A stretch of 64,000 nucleotides of DNA from Owenia fusiformis (GCA_903813345.2 CAIIXF020000009.1:16267759-16331758); one strand, 5' to 3'; shown: positions 10,695 through 22,453, counted from the stretch's first letter. A program made the numbers and translations. Notes: generated by a model from the sequence alone, not told the origin.

Positions 10695-12470
10695 AAAGTT
10701 TAAGTCCAAGAAAGTAACGGAAAAGGGCCAAAGTAACGCTTTTTGAAAATGCCTACCTAAATTTCACCAACGCTCGATGGAGGAAAACTAAGAGTACAAG
10801 AAAGTTACGGAAATCGGCCAAAGTAACGCTTTTTAAAAATACCAGGCTAAATTGTTCGAAACTTGAAGGAATAAAGTTAAAAGTAACGTTTTACTGGCAA
10901 AGTACTGTGTTTTTAGAATGCCTACATAAGAAATCACCCATTATTCGAGGAGAAAAGTTAAAGTCCACGAAAGTAACGTTTTATCGGCAAAGTACTGTGT
11001 TTTGAAAATGCCTACCTAAAAATCATCCATTCTTCGAGGAGAAAAGTTAAAATCCAATAAAGTTACGTCTTTAAGGCAAAGTACTGTGTTTTGAAAGTGC
11101 GTGCATAAAAATCATCCATTCTTCGTGGAGATCAGTTAAAGTACAATAAAGTAACGTTTTAAGGCAAAGTAACGTGTTTTGAAAATACCTGCATAAAAAA
11201 TTATCCATTCTTCGTGGAGATCAGTTAAAGTCCAATAAAGTAACGTTTCTAAGGCAAAGTAACGTGTTTTAAGAAGGCCCTACATAAAAAACCATCCATT
11301 CTTCGTGGAGTATGGTTAAAGTCGAATAAAGTAACGTTTTACTGACAAAGTACTGTGGTTTGAAAATGCCTAATATAAAATCATCCATTCTTCGTGGAGA
11401 TCAGTTAAAGTCCAATAAAGTAAAGTTTTTAAGGCAAAGTAACGTGTTTTGAAAAGACTAAACAAAAATTCATCCATTCTTTGGGGAGAAAAGTTAAAGT
11501 CCAATAAAGTAACGTTTTTAAGGCCAAGTACTGTGTTTTGAAAATGCCTGCATAAAAAGCCATCCATTCTTCGTGGAGTATGGTTAAAGTTGAATAAAGT
11601 AACGTTTTACTAACAAAGTACTGTGTTTTGAAAAGACTACACAAAAATTCATCCATTCTTCGTGGAGAAAAGTTAAAGTCCAATAAAGTAACGTTTTTAA
11701 GGCAAAGTACTGTGTTTTGAAAATGCCCGCATAAAAAGCCATCCATTCTTAGTGGAGTATGGTTAAAGTTGAATAAAGTAACGTTTTACTGACAAAGTAC
11801 TGTGTTTTGAAAATACCTAATATAAAATCATCCATTCTTCTTGAAGATCAATTAAAGTCCAATTAAGTAACGTTTTTAAGGCAAAGTAACGTGTTTGAAA
11901 ATGCTTACATAAAATTCATCCATTCTTCGTGGAGTATGGTTAACGAAATCGAATAAAGTAACGTTTTACTGTTAAAATACTGTGTTTTGAAGTTGCCTAC
12001 ATATAAAAATCATCCATCATATGTTCTTCGTGGAGATAAGTTAAAGTCCAATAAAGTAACGTTTTTAAGACAAAGCACCGTGTTTTGAAAATGCTTACAT
12101 AAAATGCATCCATTCTTCGTGGAGTATTGTTAAAGTCGAATAAAGTAACGTTTTACTGACAAAGTACTTTGTTTTGAAAATGGCCTACATAAAAAAATCA
12201 TCCATTCGTAGAGATCAGTTAAAGTCCAATAAAGTAACGTTTTTAAGGCAAAGTAACGTGTTTTAAGAATGCGTACATTAAAAGCATCCAATCTTATTAG
12301 AGAAAACTTAAAGTCTATTAAGGTAACGTTCTAAAGGCAAAGTAACGTGTTTTAGAAATAGCTACATAAAAAATCATCCATTGACAATGAACGAACGTTT
12401 TAAAGGCAAAGTAACGTGTTTTGAAATGCCTGCATAAAACATAATCTATTCTTCGTAAAGATAATGATTA
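10695..12470 (-). repeat. Satellite array, right arm (inverted copy of 7380-9245)
   Basis: About twenty tandem units of roughly 88 bp read in the opposite direction to the left arm: 'aaagttaaagtccaataaag', 'taacgttttaaggcaaagta', 'gtgttttgaaaatgcctaca', 'aaaatcatccattcttcg'. The innermost divergent units mirror those of the left arm in the correct reverse order. This shows the arms arose by inversion of a whole block and not by independent amplification. Minus-strand frames of 65-105 codons here are repeat translations. Confidence 0.9.
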
Positions 12471-12519
12471 TATCACAGGTTTCAACAGCCAAGGTAGCCA
12501 ACGTTCCTTAATTACTTTT

Positions 12520-12860
12520 CATAATAACAAAACGAAATAAACAGTACTTTTAAAATGTCAATATTTTTTGTCCCTATATCGTGACATATATAATACAGTT
12601 GATCCTTGTGTGACCCCTACAAATATTTACTTTGCCAAAAAACTAATATAATGATTATTTGGATATATAAAAATCATTTGGTAGGTTAAATAAGAATAAT
12701 AGCATTGACTTTTGAATAAAAAAGCATTATATAGTCGAATGTACCAAATTTTGACCATTATTGTTTTTAACCATACCCTAATGGACTCTACATATCAATA
12801 ACTAAATTTTGCGAAATTTGCTTTAAATTTGCATTTTTGGAAACTCATCTGCTTATACCG
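12520..12860 (-). repeat. Inverted copy of the outer end segment (6760-7290)
   Basis: 'aaaacgaaataaacagtac', 'ttaaaatgtcaatatttttt', 'ttgatccttgtgtgacccc' and 'accattattgttttt' follow in the reverse order of 7290-6760. About 250 bp of the left copy is missing internally. The last ~120 bp of the left terminus are also absent. Confidence 0.75.
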
Positions 12861-13188
12861 ATTCAATTCAGAACCACAATAGAAAGTTACTCTTTCATGA
12901 AAAACTTCGTCAGCATGACTGAAGATTACTGAGTGCAGTCATTAATATGACCTCATATTTGGATAACCTCTCCTCTGTTAAAATTTTACTTCACATCAGC
13001 AAATTTTATTCAAACCATCATAAAACAGAAATAATCGACTGCTATTTTTAAAATGTCAATTGATAAAGTATATTGCACTTTGTGAATTGCAATGGAAAAT
13101 TGATTTGACATATCTATCAAAACAAAACAATATCGGTCCATGTTTTCTTTTTAATGGAATTGTATCTTTTAAGCTTGGCTGTTTAGTT

Positions 13189-13262
13189 CAGGTGGTAGAG
13201 CATCAGAATCTAGACTAGAAGGTCCAAGGTTTGGTTAGACAATTTTGGCACCCTCCCGCCAT
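13189..13262 (+). tRNA. Decayed tRNA-like sequence (probable SINE head)
   Basis: 'gtttagttcaggtggtagag' resembles an A box with D-loop. 'aaggtccaaggtttggtta' sits about where a B box should be, but it departs from GGTTCGANTCC at several positions. No folding acceptor stem is apparent. It directly precedes the TGACCTTGA-rich array and may be its historical 5' end. Confidence 0.35.
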
Positions 13263-13329
13263 ATTTTTGTTTATCTTTAATAATACTAGCAATCTATTGT
13301 TTGAGTGGGTCACAGCAGCCCAACATGGC

Positions 13330-14345
13330 CTTAAAAATAAATCCAAATTGACATTAACCCATCAGTAATGACCTCAAGTCGCCTAATAATGGGTCACCAA
13401 GGGTCACATCGTCCCCCGAGTGCCTTTAAACGCCAAATACCTTGATATTAATTTTGAACTTGAGATGATCCTGAATTGAACCATTAAATGATGACTTTGA
13501 CCTCATGTCACCTTATCATGAGTCGCCAAGGGCCACAGCACGACATCAACCCATGTGGCCTTAGAATGCCAAACACTGAGATATTGACCTTCGATTGACC
13601 TTGATCTCAGGTCACATTTCAATGGAGTCAAGTGCAGCAGCAGCCCCAAAACACCAAATACTTAGATATTGATCAATGACCTTGACCTATAACAATGACA
13701 TTGATCTCAGGTCACTTTATCATTGGTGATCAAATTTCAGTGTAGCCCCACACAAGCCAACTACCTAGATATTGACATTTGACCTTATTATGTTTTTGAA
13801 CCATAGGTATTGACTTTGACCTCATGTCACTTTAACACGAGTTGCTAAGGGCAACAGCAGACCCCAGGGGCTCAAAACTCCAAATACTGAGATATTGTCC
13901 TTGTAGGAATGATCTTGACCTCAGGACACATATTCATGGGTCCTCACATGAAGCAGCATCCCTAGAACGCCAAATATTTAGATATATTTAGATTTAGATC
14001 TATGACCTTGACCCTAAACAGTGACATTGACCGTAGGTCACTTTATCATTGGTGATCAAATGTTACTGTAGACCCACAGTAGCCAACTACCTAGATATTG
14101 TCTTTTGACCTTGAAATGACCTTGAAACCAGGTCACCTTATCATTGGTCGCCAAAGGTCACAATTGTTCTCAATTGCCTTAAACGTCAAATTGCTAGATA
14201 TTGACCTTGAAATTACCTTGACCCATTCAGACCTTGACCGTAGGTCACCTTATCATTGGTTATGAAGGGTCAAATCATCGGGCAAGTGTTTTAAAAAGCC
14301 AACTAACTAAATATTAATATTTTTCCTAGAAATGACCTTGACATT
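13330..14345 (+). repeat. Degenerate tandem array rich in TGACCTTGA / AGGTCA half-sites
   Basis: About nine degenerate units of 85-135 bp (mean near 110) share 'gccaaatacctagatattga', 'tgaccttgacctcaggtcac' and 'cttatcattggtcgccaagg'. Anchor positions are near 13431, 13568, 13651, 13755, 13881, 13970, 14081, 14187 and 14300. Each unit carries one or more TGACCTTGA motifs (reverse complement TCAAGGTCA) or inverted AGGTCA half-sites, the recognition sequences of nuclear receptors. Confidence 0.75.
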
Positions 14346-15199
14346 TCTAGAATACACATTTCATGAAAATGAAACATACAAAGTTGAAAACTGACCTTTT
14401 GAAAATAGAATTGTTGCTTATGTTTCAAAACGAAGGTATTTGTATTTTAAAAGTAATATTCAAATTGAATAAAACTGAGAGAAATATACTTCAATTATTT
14501 GATTTTCTATCAGACTTAGTAAAATTGTAACTGTTCTAAATGTAAATGTTGCAACGAAAGCTCACTTATATCTTGTTGCATATCAGTTGAGTGCAGGAGC
14601 TGCTACAGGTATCACTCTGACATACATCCATGAACAAATCAAACTTCTAAAATCGGCATCTTTTAATTTGACGTCCAAGCAGAATGTTGGACAAAATGGC
14701 TAACTGTTAGATAAACCATCAACACAGGAATTGTCACAAGTTGCATTTATATAATAATTCCTGCCTCATCACTTTTACACCCATTACTAAAAGACGTTGC
14801 CTCGTCTAGATCACTGTCTGCAAGCTAAATAAAAAATATCAAATTCATTGCTTGCGTTATCATAATAAACTTTTGTTACAAATAAGTACAGTAAAACATG
14901 CAAATCACTAGGGCAGAGCATTTGCACTGAAAGGAGCGTTTTCAGTACAAATATGTACTGAAAAATGTACTAGTTTTGTTTCAGTACAAATTTAAGTATA
15001 TTTCTGTACTGAAAAATGCACTGAATTTTTTTCAGTATATTTTTCAGTACAAATTCATGTACTGAAAAATATACTGAATTTTAAGTACAAATTTAAGTAT
15101 AAATATGTACTGAAAAATGTACTGAATTTTAAGGACAAATTTAAGTGCAAAAATATACTGAAAAATGCACTGAAAATTTAAGGATAAAGGAGCACGTAG

Positions 15200-15886
15200 G
15201 TTATCGCAAACAATTTCAAACGATTCTAACTTGAATTATGAATATTTTCTGATCATGAACATGATTGTATCTTTTAGATCCATTCATTATCTTCAAGAAA
15301 AGTATATATATTGATAATTTAGTTAATCAGACCTAAGTGATATTGAAGGGGCAATGGACCAATCAACATACTTTTTCAAAAATGTTGACCTAATTTTCAC
15401 CAAAAATGCAACCTTTTAATATATTGTTGAATGCATAATTAGAATGTGCTTTGAGACATGTTCGATTTCCTAAAAGGAAAAGTTGATTGCTCCAGGGACT
15501 TTAAAGATACTCAATTTGGATGACCAAAATGAACTGAAACCAATGGATAGCATGAGATTTTTCAATGGAGAAATAACATGGGGAACACTTATCTTAAAGC
15601 AATTAAGTTTTTCTTTCAAGAACTATTTGATACATCAAAATAGAGAATAGTAATGCATTAAACATTGTAAAAAATGATTGCATTTTTGGTGAAAATGGGC
15701 GGGGTCAACATCTTTGAAAAAGTTTGTTGATGGGTTGATTGCTAGTTATATTTCCAAGTCTGTTTGACTTTATTATCATTGTATATAATTTTCTTTGAGA
15801 TAGTGAATGGATCTGATATACCTGTCTTCATTGTCAGAAAATAGTCATAATGCAAGATATAACCTTCTGAAATTGTTTGCGATAAC
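15200..15886. repeat. Palindrome nested in the CACTA-like element
   Basis: The left arm opens gttatcgcaaacaatttc (15200) and the right arm closes gaaattgtttgcgataac (15886). Further paired blocks include 'gatccattcattatcttcaa' against 'agatagtgaatggatc', and 'cattttcaccaaaaatgcaa'-type sequence. The arms are about 240 bp around a ~200-bp centre. It interrupts the GTACTGAAAA satellite and so inserted into it, or was formed in it, later. Confidence 0.7.
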
Positions 15887-16115
15887 AAATATATACTGAA
15901 AAATGTACTGAAATTTAAGTGCAAAAGTCAGTATAAAAATGTACTGAAAAATATACTGAAATTTAAGGATAATTTTAAGTATAAATATATGCAATGAGAA
16001 ATATTTGTGCCTAATAATGGAAATAAGAGAAAACGTAAATGTAAGGCATACTTTATATCACTCAAAAAGTTCTTAGAATGGTGAAAAAGTGCATGATTTT
16101 AAAAGAATTTTTGGC

Positions 16116-16160
16116 CGGGGGGGGGGGGTTCGCTTGGAACCCTGAACCCCCCCCCCCAGG
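16116..16160. repeat. Homopolymer hairpin (G-run / C-run)
   Basis: A run of about 12 G followed by ttc, a short loop, then gaa and a run of about 12 C, forms a GC-only stem with a loop of about 15 nt. Each strand could also form G-quadruplex or i-motif structures. Confidence 0.7.
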
Positions 16161-17655
16161 AATGCTATTACATTATGAAATTATTTTGGATGCTTCCTTT
16201 ACAGCAGACTTTAACCAAACTTAAAAGAGTCTCTCTGTAATCAGGTTTGTTTTGCCTTGTCAAAATATTTTGTTTCGTTAATGGATTAATAAAGTTTCTT
16301 TAGACACATCCTTTAAAGCAGACTAATCAAACTGGAGAGGCTAGGTTTACTGTAATCAAGTGTTTTCTTTTAATAAGTTATGATTTTGGATTTAATTATT
16401 TAAGACGAATCCTGTAATAATATCTGATTGCATTTTCTCCATCAATAAATTTCTTTTTAGCCCGATCAAACCTATCAAATATAATGCATATATAAGGGTT
16501 ATGTACTGGGAGGTTTTGGATACCCATATTTCCTGAGGGATAAACCCTTTATTTAAAACTGATCGTACATAACATGTATATTCCATACCTTTTGAGGTTT
16601 CTAGATACATTCTACCTTATTAAGTTCTAAAATTCAAAAACATTAAAGGTACAGTCTTAAAAATAAGTTTTTCATGAGATTTTCACTCATATTGCTTGAG
16701 CAAATTAATTAATTGATATCAAAATTAAAATATATAACATGAACATAGAACCTCATTTGTTCGAGTATAGCAAAATCCATGGTATAGATGTCAAAGTCAG
16801 GAAGATGTCGTAATTCAAAATCTAAGTATATTTTTCAGTATAAATTTACACTTAAATATGCCCTTAAATTTCAGTATATTTTTCAGTACATATTTGCACT
16901 TAAAATCACACTTAAATTTCGGTATATTTTTAAGTACATATTTGCACTTAAAATCACACTTAAAATTCAGTATATTTTTCAGTATAAATATATATTGAAA
17001 AATGTACTTTCAGTACATTTTTCAGTACATATTTATACTGAAATTTGCACTGAAATTTTAAGTATATTTTTCAGTACATATTTATACTGAAAAATATACT
17101 TAAAAATTCAGTACATTTTTTTCAGTACATATTTGTACTGAAAACGCTCCTTTCAGTACAAATGCTCTGCCCTAGTGAATAGAAGGCCCATTTTTATATA
17201 ATATGTAAAGATAGTCCACTTTGGTGTGGTAATTTTACTGCAACCTTATTATTCAAAAGTCAATTATTTTATCACTATTTTACCTATGAAATAATTTTTT
17301 ATATATCCGAATAATCGTTATATTAGTTTTTGGCAAAGTTAATAATTGTAGGGCCCACACAAGGATCAACTTAATTGAAGAGTTTTTGTACTGGTATTGC
17401 ATTGCCGCTCTAATAGCAAGAGCAATCAATTGAATGATTTTTTCAGTTGAACCAATGAAACAAGCACAATATTATCATTTTATTCAATATTTAACAAATA
17501 AAATTTTGTTTAACTTAGTATTTTTTTCAAAACATCACTACATATGAAAAAAGTTGTAAATAAAGTGGATCCTTGTGTGAGCCCTATAATTATTTATTTT
17601 ACCAAAAACTAACACAATGGTAATTGACACATTTAGAAAACATTGAATAAGTAAA

Positions 17656-18990
17656 ACCAGAACAACGGCAATGCCAAAGCGTAGCGAATCCCATCGAACA
17701 GCCATTTTTTTTAAACAATAGGTTTATTTCATTGATATATTTTTCATGGCATAATACACAATCATGCTGCAAATCGCCTTCTGGCATTTTATGTCCGAAC
17801 AGCCATGGCTGGCATATTTACAAACAAAGTATAAAGCAAAAATGGCAGCCATTTTTCAAAATGGCCACCTTCTACCATTAGACAGTGTCATTAGACAGTG
17901 TGCCATGCTTATAGTATTCACATACCAAATATGAACAAAATCACTCCACTACTTTTTGAGTTATAGTGAAATATGTTAAAATGGTGGCTATTTTTCAAAA
18001 TGGCTGCCTTCTACCAAAAGTGTCATTAGACAGTGTGCCATGCTTATAGTATTCACATACCAAATATGAACAAAATCGCTCCACTACTTTTAGAGTTATA
18101 GTAAAATACGTTAAAATGGTGACCATTTTGAAAAATGGCCGCCTTCTACCAAAAGTGTCATTAGACAGTGTGCCATGCTTAATATATGTACATACCAAAT
18201 ATAAACAAAATCGTGGCCGCCTTCTACCAATAGTGTCATTAGACAGTGTGCCATGCTTATAGTATTCACATACCAAATATGAACAAAATCGCTCCACTAC
18301 TTTTCAAGTTATAGTAAAATGCATTAAAATGGCAGCCATTTTTCAAAATGGCCGCCTTCTACTAAAATTGTCATTAGACAGTGTCCCATGCTTATAGTAT
18401 TCACATACCAAATATGAACAAAATCGGTCCACTACTTTTCGAATTTTAGTAATACACGTTCAAAATGGCCGCCTTCTACCAAAAGTGATATTAGACAGTG
18501 TGCCATGCTTATAGTATTCACATACCAAATATGAACAAAATCGCTCCACTACTTTTCGAGTTACAGCAAAAATCGTAAAATAATGAGTAAAGGCCGCCAT
18601 TTTTCAAGATGGCTGCCATGTGCTTCTTTAATATCTACATTTCTAGCTTTATTAATGTCCTATATAATTTTTTTACATTTAAACATATTCCTATAACAGT
18701 TTTACATATTGCACATATATTACTGTAAAATCGGCACTAAAATGGCCGCCATTTTTAAATGAGCGGCCATTTTTAAAATCGGCTTTCGAGCAGAACTTCT
18801 ACCCCCATTGGGTATATGTGTACAAAATATGAACAAAATCAGGCTAACGGTATTTGAGTTATTGCCCGGACGGACGGACTGACAGACAGACAGACGGACG
18901 GACGGACGGACGGGCGGACAGACGGACGGACGGACGGACGGACGGACGGAGGCGTTCCCTATATCCCTCCAGCCTTCGTTCGATGGGATA
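17656..18990 (+). mobile_element. Pearl-like element family A, full-length, with CGGA microsatellite
   Basis: It runs from accagaacaacggcaatgcc to tcgttcgatgggata. About five core units lie between, each near 134 bp with 'gtgtcattagacagtgtgcc' and 'ccaaatatgaacaaaatcg'. Then come the post-core segment, a (CGGA)n microsatellite with CAGA variants (18867-18950), and the right end 'ggcgttccctatatccctcc'. It interrupts the right arm of the big inverted repeat. Comparison with the uninterrupted left arm (6940-6966) shows insertion between A and A/T bases with no target-site duplication beyond 1-2 bp. That is the Helitron/Helentron behaviour. Confidence 0.85.
17706..17795 (-). mobile_element. 90-bp retroposed RNA 3' end with 11-bp target-site duplication
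   Basis: Within the pearl-like element, cgaacagccat occurs at 17695-17705 and 17796-17806. Between them the minus strand reads like the 3' end of a polyadenylated RNA: an AATAAA hexamer followed about 11 nt later by a terminal run of eight A. The inserted minus-strand sequence is open ('MPEGDLQHDCVLCHEKYINE'), which may be the tail of a coding region or chance. The source is not recognised. Confidence 0.75.
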
Positions 18991-19785
18991 ATAAGAATAT
19001 TATCATTAGCAACGATGACTTTTGAATTAAAATGGCATTTCAAGGTCAGCAATCTATAATTCTTCACCACTATTGTTTTTAATAAAAAGACCACACCCAA
19101 ATGGACTATCATATATATCAATATCAAATTTGCCTCCTATTTCATATCCTCGCTGCTATTATTTGAAAAAAAAGATTTTTTCAAAAAAGATTTTTTCAAA
19201 CTCATCTTTTTGACGGTTGTACCTAGGGGCAAGCCGTTTAGCCCTTTCGTGTCACCTTTTTGACTGCAGACAAGTGAAAACGAACAGTCAATGAACCAAA
19301 CTATAATGCCTTTGGGCCGCTTCTTAGTAATCTACCTCAACATCGGTTTAGACTAACTAAGCCACCGATTTGGCGCATACTTAGTATGCTCCAAATCGCC
19401 TCCAAAGTGCCCTTAGGAAAAATGTTATGGGTACCCATATGTTTCACATAACTACCCATATTGTTACCCATAGCCCCCGAGTACCCATAACTTAAGGGTA
19501 ATTGATGCCGTATCCAACTTAAGTTTTTTGGTTATGACTTATAATGGATAATAATGGGTAAATAATGGTTTTACATTATGCCATTATGTATTGGTAATGT
19601 GTATTGGATTACTATGGGAAATTCCTCAAAGAGAAAATTCTTGGGATTAAGGAAGGGGTACCATTTACACAATTCGAGAAATTATTGGCATACATGAATG
19701 GCATACATGAAACCTATTTAAAACAGCATTAATATTATTCGAAAGCGATCGTAATAATGATTCTCAGCCCTCTGAAGTAACAATA

Positions 19786-20680
19786 CCTGAAGCCTTATTC
19801 ATAAAGCCAACGTAAATATTTCCATTTACATCCACATTACTCAGTTGTACATTGGACGTAAAAACATCTCTCCGTCATATTCATAAACACATGAGGAAAT
19901 TGAAGATCTACTTTAATGTTTCCGCAAGGACCTATGCAATGAAAATAATATACTATATACTCCCATATTATGTCTAGATTCTGTGACCACGTGCATGTAC
20001 GTATTTGAATATGATTGTACCATCCACATACATGTAATCTGACGCATTTCTCATTGTCATGGTTGTGTCTTGATGTTTTTATTACTCCTTTATAAAAGCT
20101 TACTGTATTCTATTCGAGTTCATTTTCACCAGATTCCCCACCAAAATCATGTCTGAGAATAGACAAGTAAACTTTCCATCTTTGGAAAATGAAAACTGAA
20201 CTTAAACAAGATGTATATGCCTGCTATAGTCGTTGGTTGACTGACCCCGACAATATCCCCTGTCACATGTTGAAAGGTACCCGTGGAAAAAAACTACTAT
20301 TGTTTTTGGCGATACCTTAATTAATGGTGTGAACACTACGATGTACATGTAATTCGCTGTACCAACTCCAAAAATACCTCGGTAATCTTAACCTCGTAAG
20401 AAGCTCCCTATCATCAAAGATCTCGAGGGGATTGCAACGATCCCTAAACAATCGCCCTCGTCTTAGTACTAAATTGGATACCAAGCGTATGAATAAACCG
20501 TGTTTTTTAGCCTGGACGTAAAGTTACACGGTGAAGATACTTGACGTAAATATTTTGTAAGATCCTCAGGTCTTTACATTCGTCGTAAACATACGTTTGC
20601 TTTATGAATACCAAAATAAGTTTCCGCGATATGATACATTGACGTAAGTCATAAGTTGGCTTTATGAATAAGGCTTCTGG
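19786..20680. mobile_element. MITE/foldback of about 0.9 kb
   Basis: The ends CCTGAAGCCTTATTCATAAA (left) and, inverted on the right, CCAGAAGCCTTATTCATAAA match over at least 26 bp with one difference. A 23-bp perfect core lies at 19789-19811 and 20655-20677. Inside, 'ttcataaa' and 'gacgtaaa'-type motifs recur in both directions. I could not define a clear target-site duplication. No reading frame was recognised. Confidence 0.75.
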
Positions 20681-21189
20681 GTGTCAATCCATAAACACTC
20701 CTTGAAAATGAGAAATATTTTTTAGGATTATATGATGCAATCTTATAGTAAATAAAATGTTTTAAAGTGTATTGATTTTTTTTAGATGAAAAACACAAGT
20801 GAAATACATGAAAAAGCTCCCCAGATTCATTCTAAAAACAACTCGCGGTTCTTCATGATCATTTCACACATGCGCCTTATAAGAGTGCAGAAATTTATAT
20901 TTATAATAGAATTAATTGGGAAAACCCAATAACAGTCGGAGAAATCTGCCTTTCAACAATTAGACCATTCTGGGATCTAAGATTTTCAGTACAGATAAAG
21001 TATTTTGAGAAGTGATTTTAAGAATGGGATGTAGTCTGCTATAGCATGTATAGAATAAGTTTGTTGAAATTTATTGATGAATAAACAACTATGCAAACTG
21101 TAGATACAACTAGGCAAGTCTCTAGTTCGAGAGACAATCGTATCAACTTGAACAAAAGTTAAGTTTTAAAGAAAAATTCTAACATGCGC
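20681..21189. other. Intronic sequence, nothing recognised
   Basis: AT-rich; no exon, RNA gene or named repeat seen. Confidence 0.4.
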
Positions 21190-21939
21190 AGAAGACCCAT
21201 TTTCCTAATACCATATTGACTGTATAAAGTTTGATTCAAATCTGTTCACTGGTATTTGAGTTATCAAAGATTATATTTACTTTTACGAAAAATGGCAGCT
21301 ATTTTTTTTTAATTTGGTAGCCTTGTCCAAAATGTCTTCTTAAGTGGAACTCCCTTGTCTCTAGGCATCATCATATAAAATTTGAACCAAATCCATCCAC
21401 TGATTTTTGAGCTATCAAATGTTAGTTCTGTTACAAAGAATGGCGGCCATTTTGAAATTCAGCCGTCATCTTGGAAATTCCTTATCGACCAGAATTCCTG
21501 TGTCCCTAAGTATCAGCATATACATATAATTTGAGCCAAATCCATCCACTGGTCCTTGGGTTATCAAAAATTATATCCTTTACGAAAAATGGCCTCCATT
21601 TTGAAATTCAGTCGCCATCTTGAAAATCTCTTCTTCAGCATAGCTTTGTTCTTAGGCATCAGCATATAAAATTTGAACTAAATCCGTGAACTAGTATTTG
21701 AGTAATCAAAGATTAATGTTTTTACAAAAAATGGCAGTCATTTTGAAATGAGCTGCCATATTGAAAATTACTTCTTGAGCAGAGGTCCTACACCCATAAA
21801 GCATAAACCTATAAAATTTGAATCAAATCTGTCAACTGGTATTTGAGTTATCGCCCAAACACATGAACGGCCAGATGGAATGATGAATGAACAGCTTTCC
21901 TATATCCCCCTCGAACCTCGAACTTCGTTCGGTGGGATA
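21190..21939 (+). mobile_element. Pearl-like element family B, 5'-truncated copy
   Basis: About four family-B core units ('gaaccaaatccatccactg', 'tggcggccattttgaaattc', 'ggcatcagcatataaaattt') end in 'tatatccccctcgaacc' and 'cgttcggtgggata'. A partial duplication (tcgaacc tcgaac) lies in the right end. The left terminus seen at 861 is absent. Confidence 0.7.
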
Positions 21940-22340
21940 ATAATACCTGTATATTGAAATCTATACAATTTATAAAATACAAATATTTGTTATTGAAAGT
22001 TATATTCTTATTACATGTCATATCAACATTTATCTAATTTCTGCAATATAAAGGAACTTGGGTCAAATTTCTATCTAGGTCAAAATTTAGGTCAAATCTA
22101 TTATCATGACTTTAAGTCAAGAGTTCAAAAAATTACAAATAATTGTAAAAGAATTTTTTTTTCTCATTTTGCCATCAAGGTAGGAGGTCGAATGCTATTT
22201 TTTTTAGAGAAAACTCAGGAAAATCTGAAGTCTTCAATAGAAATTTGAATTTCATTCTTAATATGAATGATGATAAATAAATGTACTAGAATAAATAGTC
22301 AATACATGTATTATTATGAAATATGGAACTTCCTTGTTAC

Positions 22341-22453
22341 CTTGTTGGTTGAAAGGGAGAGTCACAGATGTAGTAACCACGGCGCTGCAGCTGTATTATG
22401 TCACCTTTCTTTAATGATACCAGGCAAGGATCACCCAACATTGTATACTCAAC
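22341..22453 (-). CDS. EPRS1: EPRS exon (fifth visible): GluRS anticodon-binding beta-barrel
   Basis: This 113-bp exon encodes 37 residues plus two bases of a Ser codon completed by exon 2365-2467. The peptide includes '[20 protein letters not shown]' followed by '[12 protein letters not shown]'. The '[12 protein letters not shown]' stretch is the hallmark of the distal beta-barrel of the GluRS half of animal EPRS. The acceptor is TTTGCCTGCAG and the donor CAACAAG|GTAACA. It enters in phase 0 from exon 37266-37418 (ending in Lys) and leaves in phase 2. A dispersed repeat starts only about 22 bp upstream of the acceptor. It is flanked by introns of 14.8 and 19.9 kb. Confidence 0.95.

Larger units (their letters stand above)
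14906..17177. mobile_element. Non-autonomous CACTA (EnSpm)-like element with internal GTACTGAAAA satellite
   Basis: The ends are exact inverted copies. The left starts CACTAGGGCAGAGCATTTG; the right ends caaatgctctgccctagtg. Match continues inward for about 60 bp with very few differences. CACTA termini and a 3-bp direct repeat (aat at 14903-14905 and 17178-17180) fit the CACTA superfamily. Inside, both flanks are tandem short repeats of the type 'gtactgaaaaatgtactga' (14930-15180, 15890-15990, 16820-17140). They enclose a separate 690-bp palindrome and unique sequence. A plus-strand frame at 16788-17090 is a translation of this satellite. No transposase is present. Confidence 0.85.
6646..19308. 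repeat. Composite long inverted repeat (about 12.7 kb between outer ends)
   Basis: The left end starting cattatagtttggttca (6646), with 'gtgacacgaaagggctaaac' and 'aaggatcaac' further in, is matched in reverse by the right end, which finishes gaaccaaactataatg (19308). The right arm is 18991-19308 plus about 17366-17655; a pearl-like element at 17656-18990 interrupts it. A third, shorter inverted copy of the left end is at 12520-12860. Nested inside are two opposed satellite arrays (7380-9245 and 10695-12470), a nuclear-receptor-motif array and a CACTA-ended element. No transposase reading frame is present, so this is either a foldback-type transposon or a product of repeated inversion and insertion. 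Confidence 0.75.

Noticed and set aside
11370-11746. Overlapping minus-strand frames with repeated 'FKTRYFALKTLLYWTL' peptides
   Set aside because: Satellite translation; unit length is not a conserved multiple of three and the frames overlap each other.
14747-14817. Possible terminal coding exon on the minus strand after a TTTAGCTTGCAG acceptor ('DLDEATSFSNGCKSDEAGII', stop)
   Set aside because: Only 23 codons, no recognised family, does not fit EPRS, and lies inside the composite inverted repeat.
18720-19127. Minus-strand frame with 'VRPSVRPSVCPPVRPSV' repeats (also near 33884, 35024 and 58600)
   Set aside because: It is the CGGA tetranucleotide microsatellite of pearl-like elements read as protein.
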